Positions 1-11,913 of a stretch of DNA of 64,000 nt are shown here, in pieces (the stretch's first letter is position 1; the number at the start of each line of letters is the position of its first letter). A model generated the notes under the pieces. That model was not told the DNA's origin. It was given only the letters and a program-made list of their open reading frames with translations, and searched no databases. Origin of the DNA: Gnetum montanum (lineage: Eukaryota > Streptophyta > Gnetopsida > Gnetales > Gnetaceae); assembly GCA_015680685.1 (NCBI GenBank), contig MNCI01008071.1:113339-177338 (forward strand), written 5' to 3'. A program made the position numbers and the translations under genes.

Positions 1-27
1 NNNNNNNNNNNNNNNNNNNNNNNNNNN
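1..27. other. Assembly gap (N run)
   Basis: The first 27 positions are N, so the window starts at a scaffold gap. The 5' half of element A1 (LTR, gag, protease, antisense gene) is not available. Confidence 0.99.
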
Positions 28-766
28 CAAAATATTATTTGTTACAAATAGGTATTATAAGGACCGCATAGACTAGGCAGTTGAACAAAATAGGAAACTT
101 TCAACAACTCACAGTACTTGGCAAAGTTGGCTGAATCTCTTTAAATTAAGTCATTTGTAGTTTACACATAACGCAATCGTTACTTTTCACACAACCGCAC
201 GCCGCAACAGCACACACACATACTCACATTAACTACTAAGTTTATTTGGAGGTATTTGGGCCTTGGTGTTGCCAGAGACCAGCAGGCACCTAAATCTTGT
301 TCGAGGACACTCGTTGGCGGTCGCGTCCCAAATGGTCACCAACATTTCGACCTTGTTACATGTTCGCAATCCACAATGACATTAAACTAAGCAATTCCAC
401 ACTTTTACATGGGCAGTTTTGCATTTTCCAGCAATTTTGCACTTTTGCATTGGCAGTCTCGCAACTTCTAGCAGTTTTACATTTTTATGTTAGCAATTTG
501 CATTTTTTAACAAGCTTCATAATCTTGTGCCTTAGCGCTCTGCCATGACCTTAAACTGGCAAGCTTTTAATCCCTATATCATCATACTTCACAAGTTGCA
601 TCTCGTCGCTATTTTGCAAATTTTCATTATACACAATCTCTACCAATAGGTGCCTCTTAACCAGGCTTTCATATCATGTTGGCAAGTCGAGCAAGCGATG
701 GAAATCCATTGTGATCTCTCCACACCCTTAACATTAGCAGGTCCACATGGCAAGCTCATGAAATAG
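28..766 (+). other. Element A1: sequence upstream of pol, with TTAAACT motifs
   Basis: No convincing gene. From about 340 on, this matches the region just upstream of pol in A2 (about 17330-17800): both contain a stretch reading tgcctcttaac(c/t)aggct followed by the same pol start. It carries copies of the family-A boundary motif (gacattaaactaagca near 376 and gaccttaaactggca near 547). The first 300 bases show no recognisable feature. Confidence 0.6.
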
Positions 767-3700
767 TTGAACCTCAACCTAATCAACTGGGAGTCAACCA
801 CAGCTAGCACTATAGCAGCCTTAGAAGCACCCCTAGATTGGCCCAAACATCTAGTCCAAACCCTAGACTTAGAGGCTGGGGATGTAATCGAGCCTCTCGT
901 CGAGATTCTTATGACCACATCTAAGTGGGAGTTAAAAATGTTAAAACTTAGCTCCCTCCTAGATGCACAAACGCACAAAAATGTAGCCAAGATTCTACAA
1001 GACAACATCGATGTCTTCACATGGTCGTACAGCAACATGCCATGTCTGAATTCGTGACTAATTCAGCACAACATTGACCTAGACCCACGCATGAAGGCAG
1101 TCAAGAAGAAAGCTCACAAAGTTAAGCTGGAAATCACACTAGCCGTGAGGGATGAAATCACCAAGCTATACCAAGCTGGTTTCATCCATGCAGTTGACTA
1201 CTCGAAATGGGTATCCAACATCATTATGGTTTCAAATAAAATGGGAGGAAAATGAATCTGTATAGACTTTTGGGACTTGAACAAGGCAACGATCAAGGAC
1301 GATTTTCCACTTCCAAGCATCGATTAGCTCATCTTCACTAGAGCTAGTCATGCTCTACTATCCTTCATGGATGGCTTCTCTAGATACAACCAAATCCACA
1401 TCAACCCAGAGCACCAGCTGATAATAACCTTCATGACCCCATGGGGTACCTTCTATTACATCGTGATGTCTTTCAGGCTCAAGAATGCTAGAGAAACCTA
1501 CTAGTGAGCCATGACCTACATCTTCAACAACTATATCTTAGAAACATTAAACAACTATGTGGATGATATAATAGTCAAGTCCAAGGAGGCAGTTGATCAC
1601 CCATGCTATCTAGGGGTAGTCCTCAAGTGCTATCAAAAGCACGACTTACACCTCAATCCTAAGAAGTGCATCTTTGGGGTGAAAACCCAGTGCATGTTAG
1701 GGTTCGTGGTATCAGAGGCCGGAATATGGGTGGACCCTAACAAAGTTAAGGCCATCGTCAACCTGGCGCCTCCCACAAACCTTAAGGAGTTACGTGGTTT
1801 GCAAGGTAGGGTGCAATTAATTTGAATGTCTATAGCAAGGTTGACTGACAAGTTACACCCCATGTAACATCTTCTAAATAAGGGGTTTAACTTCGAGTGG
1901 ACAACCTAGTGTCAACAGGCCTTCGATGACCTAAAGAAGGAGCTTTTACACCTCCCAACTATACATCTGCCACAAAGGGATAAACCCTTCTTCATCTACC
2001 TCGCCACCTCTGACACATCTATCGCGGCACTGCTATGTCAGAAATGAGATGACGGGTCTGAGATACCAGTGTATTATCTAAGCCATGCACTAATAGTGCA
2101 CGAGGAAAAATAGAACAAAGTAGAGAGGAACTACCTTGCCTTAGTGTTTGTACTAAAAAAGTGGAGGCATTACCTGTTCCGCAGTACAACCAACATCATT
2201 TACAAAAGCAACATACTTTGAGGTATCACTAAAAACCTATACGAAAGTAGTCGAATAGCCCGATGGAAAGCAATAACCGTGGAGTTTTATTTATACTATG
2301 TAATTCAATTGTCGACGAAGGGTTAAGCCATAGCGACCCAACTCACGGCCTCGCCCAATGACGGCCAGGCAACCATAAATCCCAAATTCCCAGACGAGCA
2401 TGTTGGCATTATCAATTTCATCCCATCGCATCTCGAAGCCACTTTACACTTTGATGGTGCCTCAACCATATAAGGAGGTAGTGCAGTTGCCATCATTACA
2501 TTCCCCTCTATGGAAATGCACCCGTCTTCTTATCGCTTTGCGTTTCCTTGCACCAACAACGTGGCAGAGTACGAGGGCTACTCAGAGGCCTCTTAACTGC
2601 TCAAACATTGCACATGCAAAACTTGGTAATCCACGGAGATTCACAACTAGTTTTGAATCAAATCACTGAGGTCTACACCTGCAAGGCTATGCACCTACAA
2701 CCCTATTGCAACCTAGCAAAAATATTGCTTAAGTAATTTGCAACCATAGATGTGCAGCATGTGCCATGCAATGAGAACACTATGGTAGATGCCTTAGCTA
2801 CTCTAGCACTAAACATTCCACCACACTCATTTGCAAACTTTCCAAACTCGATTACTGAATTCACTGACCCTATCACTTAGGCAAGACACGAAACCTCTGT
2901 CAGTGGTGCGAATACCCAAGAGTGGTACACTAACAATAAGGCTTACCTACAACACAGCGAACCCCTGGGTGGATTGACATCTACCCAGAGAGATGCAATC
3001 TGTAAGCATGCCTGACAATACATGCTCATGGGAAATGATGCCTTGTGCCGACGTTCCTACGATGGGATATTGCTAGCATGCATGGGTGGGGAGCAGGTGC
3101 AGAAGGTAGTTAATGAAGTGCATGAGGGGTTTTACGGTGGACACATAGCACCTAGGGCTATGGCTGCAAAGATCATATGCCTAGGGTACTACTAGCCCCA
3201 CATGGAGCATGACTGCTTGTCAAAAGTTAAGACATGTGACACGTGCTAGAGATATGCAAATCTCATACACGTAGCACCTACAGACCTGCACCCGATGCAA
3301 ATCACATGGCCTTTCCAACGATGGGGACTAGACCTCATAGGATCCATCACACCTAAGTCATCTACAGGGTATGGTTTCATTATCACCGCCACTGAGTATT
3401 TTACATTCCCTTGATGAAAACAACATCTCAACAAATCTGCCATTTCATCTTGGACAACATCGTGATAAGTTTAGTAGTACAGAAACCTGAACCTTTTGCA
3501 GCAATCTAGGCATCAAACAATCATTCTCCTCCCCGTATTATACGCAGGCGAATGGACAAGCGGAGGTTACAAATAAGTCCATCATCAACTTGTTGAAGTG
3601 GATGCTCAGCAACAGCAAGAGGTAGCGGCATGAGAAAATCCTCTATGTTCTATGGGCCTACAAGACGATGTGCAGAATCACAAGTAAGACTCCTTACAGC

Positions 3701-4102
3701 GTTGTTTATGAATCCAAAGCTATGTTGCCTCTTGAGTTGTAGGTACCATCACTCTGAATGATCCTATCTGACATCATGAGTAAGGCATAGAACAACGAGT
3801 CATAGATCATCGACCTCAACACAATAGAAGAGGAGCATGCACAGACGCTAAGACACATAGAGCACTACCAAAGAAAGTAGCAGCAAAAGCACCATGCAGA
3901 CCTGCATCGGTGGCTAGTACGGAAGGGAGACCTCATCCTCAAGGTCATCCGTGAACATGTGAGAAAATTCTCAACCAATTGGGAAGGTCCTTACGTGGTC
4001 ACCAAAGCCTTCGGGAATGGAGCCTTCAAGCTAGCAGACATGAATGACAACGAGTTCGCCAACCCGGTGAATCACTCATACCTCAATCCATACTACGTCT
4101 GA
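767..4102 (+). pseudogene. Element A1 pol polyprotein remnant (RT, RNase H, aRNH, integrase)
   Basis: Reading in several frames shows a Tat-lineage Ty3/gypsy pol. Reverse transcriptase runs about 1060-1830, with an intact YVDD box in NNYVDDIIVKSKEA (1555-1597). A first RNase H follows (about 1910-2160, FIYLATSDTSIAALL). A second, archaeal-type RNase H spans about 2440-2820 (HFDGAS, GDSQLVLNQITEVY, VDALATLAL). Integrase (about 2980-4102) has HHCC zinc-finger remnants and ends in a chromodomain-free tail with NHSYLNPYYV. Dual RNase H is typical of the Tat branch. The frame is broken by many stops; several are TAG/TAA where A2 has CAG/CAA (for example at 1503, 1864 and 2734). It cannot encode an enzyme. 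A1 keeps the first RNase H that A2 has lost. Confidence 0.88.
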
Positions 4103-4129
4103 GCACATGGAGCAAGTAGACAACTGTCC

Positions 4130-4455
4130 TCTATGATGTAAAACTGGCACAAGAGAGCGAACATCCTCTATGATGTTAAACTAGCATGGCTACAGCAACT
4201 TCTTCTATGATGATAAACTGGCAACAACAACATGGCGAATCTACAAGGACATTAAACTAGCAGCATCAAGCAGCGTCTGTAACAACGTTAAACTAGTGGC
4301 AACAAGTAGCATCTTCTATAATGTAAAACTAGCATAGCTAGTCCGCTATGACTATAAACTGGCACAACATATCCACTATGACATTAAACTAGCATGTATA
4401 GTCTGTTGGAACCTTAAACCAGCATAGCAGTCCACTAGGACCTTAAACTGGGTTT
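4130..4455 (+). repeat. TTAAACT boundary-motif array downstream of A1 pol
   Basis: About ten imperfect copies of a motif like ga(c/t)nttaaact(a/g)gca lie 30-45 bases apart (near 4135, 4173, 4208, 4247, 4284, 4320, 4350, 4380, 4411, 4439). The array begins just after the integrase stop. A comparable array sits at the same place in A2 (21040-21260) and, in mirror orientation, in element C (25380-25700). Function unknown. Confidence 0.8.
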
Positions 4456-5510
4456 GCGTCATCTCCCTAGCGTGCATCTATGTCGAGTACACATCGAACG
4501 AGCATGCGCAGTGTTGAGGCATGGGTGGGACATTGCAGCTCCAAAATGTAGTCCATGATGCAATGGGGACATGCTCTAGAACATACATGATGCCGCCACC
4601 CTTGGCATTGTGCTGATCCTCTGGAGATGTCGTACGACATTGCACTGGCACTCCGGAGCTACTGTCGCCACAGCCCCTTACCCTAATGGTAGTTCCCCAG
4701 CCAGTGCCTGCTACTAGAGTTCTAGCACTATTATGGCCTAGCCACAATATTGTTATCCTCTAGCCCCCTTCCAATGGTGTTCGGCTATGTGGTAGCTGAT
4801 CCCATAGCTGAACTAGGAATGCATGCCCCTGGCAAGGATTCCAGAGCATTTTCACTCAAAACAGTGCCCTAGACACTAGCTCCTCCATGTAGACACTGCC
4901 AAAGACATTGTTGGCCTTCTGGCTTTGGACACCACACACCAGCAAAGGTGTCCAAAAGGCTTCAACAACGTCCACAGCAAGCAAGACCTTTGCCCTTGCT
5001 GGCCGAGGGCATGTCTTGCCACAGCAACAAAAGCTACAACGTCGTGAAGTGAGTGTCTCGACTAGCTTGACTACTTCAGAGTGTAAATCCCATGACATGC
5101 ATAACACATCTCACCGCATGGAAAACATCTATGCAAAACTCCATGACGTGCGTAACACAGCTCGTCACATGGAAAGCATCTGTAGGCAGGTTGAAACCCT
5201 ATACGGATGTAATGCAACTCATCCTGGGAAAGAAACCTGTCCTACGAGAGGTCGAAGGCTAGGGACGGAAAAAGTGAAAAAGTAAACAACTCTCTCATGA
5301 GCACTTCGACGAGGGATTCAGCTAAACCTCATCTTTGTCCTTCTCCTATGCCTCCTTCCTCCCCACTTCACCTTTTCCTTCCAATGCAACACTCTCAAGT
5401 GCAGCCAAGCGACGTCCTGACACTCACCAAATGACAATGTTAGCATTTTGTCTACTGTGTTGTTTCGTATTCTTTGTCAACGTCTATCGAGCCCATTCTC
5501 TAGACATAGA
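4456..5510 (+). other. Element A1 3' untranslated region
   Basis: About 1 kb between the motif array and the PPT, alignable with A2 21261-22265 (shared stretch gagcacttcgacgagg near 5300 and 22074). Open frames here (for example 4908-5285) are not conserved as protein in A2 and match no known domain, so I treat it as noncoding. Confidence 0.65.
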
Positions 5511-5524
5511 CAAAGAGGGGTCAA
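5511..5524 (+). other. Polypurine tract of A1
   Basis: The tract caaagaggggtcaa directly precedes an LTR beginning TGAAACACCCC. A2 has the same arrangement at 22266-22280 and element C at 24328-24341 (opposite strand). This fixes the LTR start at 5525. Confidence 0.85.
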
Positions 5525-7126
5525 TGAAACACCCCAAAAATTTGAAGGCTTGCTTACTTCACTAGGCCTTGAAATTCGTGTAGCACTATAGTAGTTCTTC
5601 AAGACGAGAATGCTCTAAATTCAGACTGGCTAGTTTGGCAAATTTTCTACTTTAGGTGTAAACAAGCTCTACGGATCATCCTGCCTATTCACCTAAGTAG
5701 TTTACCCAGCCGACGGCCTGCCTAGAAGCAATGCATGAAGTCGTCAGCAACACTTGGAATGCATGAAATAGTTTAGCAAGTTTTCTAAGTCACAAGGTCT
5801 ACTACTCTACACTATGCATTGCTATGTAGCATAGCAAGCTTTAGAAAATGATTGTAGAACAAAGTGCTATGCCATGTTGTGCTACGCAGCGAACCACAGC
5901 ATAGCAAAAGCTAGGTGATCGTTCCCCTTAACTGACTTCAAGTCCTTTAGCAATGTCTCTTTCCATCAAAAAGCGATAGACCATGTTTACTGCTACGCTA
6001 TGATGAGCTACATGGTGCAACGAGGCATAGCAATTTTGTGGAGGTGACAGAAGGTAACTCAAAGGGTAGGATTGGCAAGTTCTCAAGTTTCACAAAATGG
6101 CAAAGTTTTTGCCACTAAGGCCAATTGCTATGCTATGTAGCGTAGCAAGTATGTAGCCCACATGAAGCGAAATTCATGACAAGATGCTATGCTATGCCGA
6201 ACATGGTACGCTACGAAGCATAGCAAAACATCACAGGTGGTTGTGCGACATCAATGCACTTCACCTAATTGAACCTTTGGCACATCTCTCTAGATGCTGA
6301 CAACACAATTATGCCATGGTAGGCTCACAGTTATGGCATGGCAGGCTCACATTACAACAATCATGTAGGCCCAACGGTCATGCAAGCACGTGTATCGTAG
6401 ACAAGTGAATGTGGGCCCAAGGCACGTGGAATCCAAACCACATCTCTCATGTGCCCTTGGTCCTATAAATACCCTGATGAACGATGCTTAGACTCTCTCT
6501 CTCTCTGGCTTTTGCACTCTTGGGTAGACTAGCTCTCTCTCTCTCTAGGTTGGACTCTAAGATTTGGTGGCAAAAACGAGCAAGTTAGCATTATAACCTT
6601 GAACAGTGTAAGCTTTCTATTTGACACTAAAAATAGTTAGCATTCTCAGCTGGCATTTTTTTTCCCCTATCTACCACCTTGGTAGAATTTTCTCATTATC
6701 GGCTCCTGAGTCCATGCCCAAGCACACAGCCGTCTTGCTCTACACGTCTTGGTTACTCTCGGGATCTTTGCACTCCTCAACGCTGTGCAACCGACCGTAT
6801 CCATTTTGACAGAGCAAGCTTGTAACTTTGGAGTAGTGCATTTTTCTAATTGCATTTTGCTTTGTTTCTTGCTTATTACTACATTTTATACTATTTTCTA
6901 TTTTCTTTACATTTAAGCATTACTTCGTGCTATCATTTCGTTTCCAAACCACACATTGCAAAAGGCTATATAGATGCCAACTAAGTCCCTGTCTGATCGA
7001 CTAGACCATTCAGGGTGCCCCGTATCCATTCCATCTAGCACGACCCTCCCGCGAATATGGGGTTAATACTGTTGTGACTACCGACCCCTCGGTGCTTTCC
7101 AGCCGTTGATGTTTTCGATCGCTACA
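5525..7126 (+). mobile_element. Family A LTR (3' LTR of A1), complete
   Basis: A 1602-bp LTR starting TGAAACACCCC and ending GATCGCTACA. The split A2 LTR (22281-22737 joined to 40952-42090) aligns along its length and sums to about 1596 bp. It holds short self-complementary motifs (gctatgcta/tagcgtagc near 5990-6240), a TATA box at 6463, two CT-rich microsatellite tracts (about 6490-6545) and the downstream transcribed part. The 3' edge is supported by the same CGCTACA end at 42090 and TGTA (opposite strand) at 7486. Confidence 0.85.
6463..6470 (+). promoter_or_regulatory. TATA box of family A LTR
   Basis: CTATAAAT within tcctataaatacc. The same context occurs in the second family A LTR at 41449-41460 and, on the opposite strand, in the inverted LTR at 8125-8133. 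It lies just downstream of a conserved stretch containing ggcacgtgg. Likely the RNA polymerase II core promoter of the element. Confidence 0.75.
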
Positions 7127-7485
7127 GCAATCAAAAAGGCTTTATGTCTTGCTAGATTCTAAAGGAATTGTCAGAGCGACCAATCTGTAGCACGTGATGC
7201 ATAAACAACCATAAAAGGGTGTCATTTTTATGCTAGTGCATAATAGGGTACAGAACATGTATAAGACTACAATAAAACAAGTGAGTCAACTAGCGATTGG
7301 AGGCTTTATGTCCTCTAGGGTTCCCGAGGAACCATCGAAGTAATCGATCTGCACTGCACGATGCATAAAAAACCACAAATGGGTGTCAAGTTTATGCTAA
7401 CATGTATCAGGGTGTAGAATGCTTACAGGACTACCGTATAACATGGAAAGGACACTAAAAGGTCCTCCTTCTAGTGCCAGAAAAT
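7127..7485 (-). repeat. Inverted family A leader with two tandem ~165-bp repeats
   Basis: Two direct repeats, about 7137-7290 and 7302-7450, both begin ggctttatgtc and contain gatgcataaa followed by an 'aaaa/aaat gggtgtca' block and later an 'aggactac(c/a)' type end. On the minus strand the segment follows the LTR end at 7486 with ttctggcactagaaggagg, which resembles the sequence after the element C 5' LTR (ctagaaggagggcc). This is therefore the 5' leader (primer-binding region plus repeats) of a family A element, reversed relative to both neighbours. Confidence 0.7.
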
Positions 7486-8890
7486 TGTACCGACCAAAAA
7501 CGTCAACGGCTGGAAAACACCAAGAGGTCATTGGTCGTGACAGTATTAACCCCCAATCTACGTAATGGCCGTACTAGATAAAACGGAAATGTCATGCCTT
7601 GAATGGTCTAGTCGATCAGATAGGGACTTAGTCGGTGTCAATATAAACTTTCATAAACGAATAATTTGAAAATGAAAATTCTAGTAGAGAGTGAAAAATT
7701 TGAATGCAAAAGAGATAGAAAACAATGTAAAATGCAATGATAAGTAAGAAAAAATGTAAATTGCAATTAGAAATATGCACCACTTCAAGAATGTGACTTC
7801 ACTCTGTCAAGGCGAATACAATTGGCTGCACCGCACTGAGTGGCATAGGTATTCCAAGGGTAACCAAGATGTTTAGAGTGAGACAGCTGTATACTTGAAC
7901 ACGGACTCGAGAGTCAATAATGTAGAATGCTATGAGGATAACAGGAAAGAGAAGAATGAAATTCCAAATGGGGGTGTCAACTATTAACAGTTCCAAACAA
8001 GGTGTTTACAATGCTCAGAAATATAGTGCTAACGTTTTGCTCGCTTGCTTGCCAAAGGACCAGCTAGCCAACGAGTTCCCCACAAAAGATTGAAAAATGA
8101 TCCTTTGAGCATCACTCATTGTGGTATTTATAGGAATAAGGCCATGTGAAAGAGGTGATTTGGATGCCACGTGTCTTGGGCCTATGTTGACTTGTCTATG
8201 CTGCATTGGCGTGCATGACCGTTGGACATGCATGTCTGTTGGACGAGCTTGTCATGCTGCAATTATGTGAAGTGCATTGATGTGATGTAACTATCTACTA
8301 CACCATGCCATGCTTTGTAGTGTAGCATGTGGGCATAGCGTAGCAATTTTTTATGTCTTCTATGCTATGCTACGTAGCATAGCATAGCCACCAGTTTGAA
8401 GCAAAAACTTGCATTGCATCCTTTGCACTACGAATCTTGTGAACTTGCTGATATTGCCCTTTGAGATGCCTTTCATTATTCCTGCAGAGTTGCTACACTA
8501 TGCTATGCTACGTAGCGTAGCATAGCATAGCAACCAACATGGCCTACCTTTTGCTAATTTTTCCACTTTTTGATGAAGGCACCATTGCTGAAGAACTTGA
8601 AGTCAAGCGAAGTAGCTATTTTCAAATGCTAGAGGCACTAACTCAGTGCAATTTGAAATCATCAAGTAAGCCAAGCCTTCCTATCTTACTCTCGCTACGT
8701 TGTGCTACACTGCGTAGCATAGCGTAGCACCTTGTATTGCAACAATTTGTGGTTGATGGTTTGAACAACTGTCTCCCGAAGCCTACTACGTTATATAGTG
8801 TGGTGTAGTGTAGCAAAACCCTTGACTAGAAAACCTGCCAAACTGCTTTGCACATTTTCAGCACCGCCAAAAACTCTTTCACAAATAAAC
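7486..8890 (-). mobile_element. Family A LTR, inverted and truncated at its 5' end
   Basis: On the minus strand this is a family A LTR. Landmarks are the TATA context at 8125-8133, the ggccca..acacgtggc block at about 8170-8200, and the gctacgtagc palindromes at 8360-8387 and 8497-8530. Its 3' end (TACA at 7486) matches the two other LTR ends. About the first 200 bp of the LTR are missing: similarity to LTR positions before about 5720 fades near 8890, where gag coding on the opposite orientation begins. It is probably the A2 5' LTR after a local inversion. Confidence 0.72.
8125..8133 (-). promoter_or_regulatory. TATA box in inverted family A LTR
   Basis: On the minus strand CTATAAATA followed by cc, the same core as at 6463 and 41450. 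In its present orientation it points away from the A2 gag. Confidence 0.65.
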
Positions 8891-8905
8891 CAAAGGCTTC
8901 TAGAC

Positions 8906-10560
8906 TAATTAATCCAATTGGCTAGGCTTAGGGAGCAATAGGATGCTATGTCCAACCAAGATGATGCTTTTTAGGATGGACAGGAGGAACTCGATTCCCA
9001 ATCAGACGAGGGAGGTCCAACCAACCTTGTTCCTATCCCTCCTACCCAATCCTTCTGGGCTAAGCCATTATTTACCACCACTCCCTTTGTGATTACGCCT
9101 ACACTTTCACAACCCATAACTACAACAGCTATGGGTAGCCACATCAATCCCATGGGGTTTCAACACCCTCTTTCACCTGTTTCACCTGTGTCAGTTGCAG
9201 CTACTATCCCTTTGCAAACTATTCAGCAATCCATTCCTATAGCACATCATCCGCCAATCACGGCTACCCTGCCACATGTTCATACTGTACCTATTTCACA
9301 ATTGTACATGACTTCTGTTTCCATTCCTACATTCACATCCGTTCCACAAACCCTGGTGGGCCCCAACCTGTCCACATGGTGGGCCCCATTCGTCTCTTCG
9401 CCTATTTCACAAGTATCGCAAATGGTACAACCCAACACCACTCTCAAGCCAACCAAGCCTCGTAGATGGTACAACCTAACATGGGGCTATAGTCTACACT
9501 GCTGGCAATACAAGTAGTCCATCCAGTAGCCCAACCTATGGTTTCTTCCCTAACAACACCACCTACTGGGTGGTGGACAACACAAACAACACCACTCACA
9601 GGGGTTATCCTAGTGGTACCGTCGATGGGTCATGCCACTGCCCCCACCATGCCACAGGTGGGAGATGCCTCTGCAGTTCACCAACTATCTACAACGTTGC
9701 TAGGTCTTGACCAAGCATTCCAGCTCATCCAAACCCTCACTAAGGAAATAAAATAGCTCAAAGCTACTGGGTCTAACATAGTACAGGTCATGAACTTCTA
9801 CTAGGATGACCCCATCAGCCCTACAATCCCTGCTTTGACACTGCCCCCAAGGATGTCTCTTCCACTCTTCATGAAGTACGATGGGGTGGGAGATCCCAAT
9901 GCACATCTTATCATCTTTAGGTCTAAATCTTTGCTATTGCAGCAATGTCTGCACATGATCATTCGCATCTTCGCCATGTCTTTAGCTGGGAAAGCCCTAG
10001 ATTGGTACCGCACATTGTCATGCTCATCCATTTCAACTCTGGAAGTGCTGCTGACCTAGATCATGACACGTTTCAAGTACAACTTGAAGATAAAAACCAG
10101 GCTAGATCAATTGATGAGTGTGAATCAAGACCCACTAGAACCAAGCCAAAAGTTCATTCAACATTAGAGCGCAACCCTTAATGAAATTTTTGAGCCCATT
10201 GTGAAGGCCCACTTGCTGGCTGTCTTTAAGGGTGCAGTGAATGACTCCATCTAGTCCAAACTATACTACCTCACTCTTCACTCTCTAAGTTAGTCTTTCA
10301 CTTAGACTCAGAGCATACAAGACATGGTTGAGGCAAGCAAAGACCTTGCCTACATCGCTTACAAAAATACCTTCACAAATAAAGACAAGGGTAAGGCCCC
10401 AACAACCATAGTGGCCATTGTGGCAACTGAGGCCAAGGCCAAATGTAGCAACAATGGTAGCAAGAATAACAAGAAATCGGCTGTACCAACGGCCAACCCC
10501 TGTATGAAAGCAACCAGGGGAAGATGGTGCTGGATGAAAGCAACCTAGTGCACCCTGAAA
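8906..10560 (+). pseudogene. Element A2 gag remnant
   Basis: Frame-shifted gag coding. The N-terminal part (from about 8906) reads LARLREQ-DAMSNQDDAF, then an acidic patch, then a long Pro/Thr-rich stretch (about 9090-9700). The core gag domain is about 9720-10200: PPRMSLPLFMKYDGVGDPNAHL, then LAGKALDWY, the usual plant Ty3/gypsy capsid landmarks. Element C has the matching order (LPKGVSLPTLTKYNGETDPNAHLIMF, 37659-37874). The Cys/His zinc-knuckle region of C (CNYHQCNGHDMNYC) is missing: the sequence goes from a Lys-rich stretch directly to a GKMVLDESNLV-like segment near 10522. No intact start is visible because the 5' side is an inverted LTR. Confidence 0.78.
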
Positions 10561-11913
10561 ACCAATCTATGTATGTCTACATAGATCCCCTCAACGCCAA
10601 AAATGCTGGTTATATAATCAATGCCATTGGCATTGACAGTGATCCCAGGCCACCCCAGCAGCCATTCATGGTCTATGTGACTTAGCGTAGTGCACCAGCA
10701 CCACCACCAGTTGGTCCAAGCTCATAGCACCCGTATGTCCTGAGAGTCCCACCATGGGCATCCACCTTTGTGTCACCTATTAGCGGAGCCACGCAGTATC
10801 ATCTGTTAACATCTCTAGCTCCATTCGTCATCAAGGGGCTGACATCCTCGATGGCCCCTACCCCACACAACACAACTGAATAGCCTTCTTACTACGTAAG
10901 ACAAGAAGTCCACTTTGCAGGTGAGACGTCAAAGGGAAGTACTATTAAAGGTACCCCCAAGCCTACATCGTCATCCCTTGCATCTATACCTTCACCACCA
11001 AAGATGAAGGTCGACACGACTACGTAGCCTAGATCACTCTGCCGACAAGGATCTGAACCCAAATCTGAAGTTTCCTCTCCTAGAGAAATTTGTCTTCTAG
11101 GACGAAGAGAAGAGGAGGAAAGCATCAAACAAGGGAGCAGCCAAGACCTCTTGGACACCCTCACATAAGTCAAATAATCTCTAAAAAAAAGACACTATGT
11201 TGAGCTTGTACGACCTAATCATGACATCTATCCCACATCGAGAGGCTTTGATCCACATGTTGACAGCAACTCCAGTCAACGAAGACATGTCAGTGAAGGA
11301 AGAAGCAATCTACTCGATCATGCTTCCCTCCACACCTGCATGGTTAGAACAACCTCAACTAACCTTCCGTGAGGATGCCATTAGGGAAGGCCTCGACAGG
11401 GGTCAGGTGACTATGGTGCACCTTTTCATCATAATTTAGGTTAGCCAACATTGGATTTGAAGGATACACGTTGATGATGGGGCCACCACGAATGTCATCC
11501 CCCTCCCCATTGTGGACATGCTGGGCTTGGTCGACTAGATCAAACCCATGACAACCTCATGCTTGAGGTCATTCAATGGGATGTGGGTCGTGGTAAAGGG
11601 CATAGTTCACATGAACTTCGTAGCAAGGGACTGGTTCCCCACAAACACAACAATCATCATGGTCAAGGAAATGCCTGGGTTTAACCTCATATTGGGGAGA
11701 TCATGCTTAGCACAAGTTAGGGTTGTTTCCTCACCCATACACCAGGAGATCCACCTAACTTACGTAGGCAGAGAAGTGGTGATCCACGGTGATGAAGTAG
11801 CAACACAAGAAATTCACAACGTAGGCATGGAACAAGGCTCAGAAGTCATAACTTCTGAGAATGAAGCACTTGTAGAAATCTACATTAACTACCCAATAGA
11901 GGGTTCGGCTTAG
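10561..11913 (+). pseudogene. Element A2 linker and aspartic protease remnant
   Basis: The segment starts with text matching element C after its zinc knuckle (YIDPLNAKNAGYIINAIGID versus YKDPLNTKEAPYMINTIYLD). It continues through a proline-rich linker that includes HPYVLRVP, then reaches the protease. The protease active-site stretch is RIHVDDGATTNVIPLPIV at about 11460-11515, with the downstream PGFNLILGR motif at about 11671-11700. Element C has the same HVDDGA sequence, so Asp-Asp-Gly-Ala instead of the usual Asp-Ser/Thr-Gly-Ala is shared by both families. 11548-11913 is open; upstream parts have stops and frame changes. Product: gag-linked protease for polyprotein processing, now inactive. 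Confidence 0.8.

Noticed and set aside
640-1038. 132-codon minus-strand frame
   Set aside because: Exact reverse of the pol spacer coding on the plus strand; a similar shadow appears at 17813-18145.
4908-5285. 125-codon open frame after A1 pol
   Set aside because: Not kept open or similar as protein in the matching A2 3'UTR (about 21690-22070); no motif. Treated as chance in noncoding DNA.
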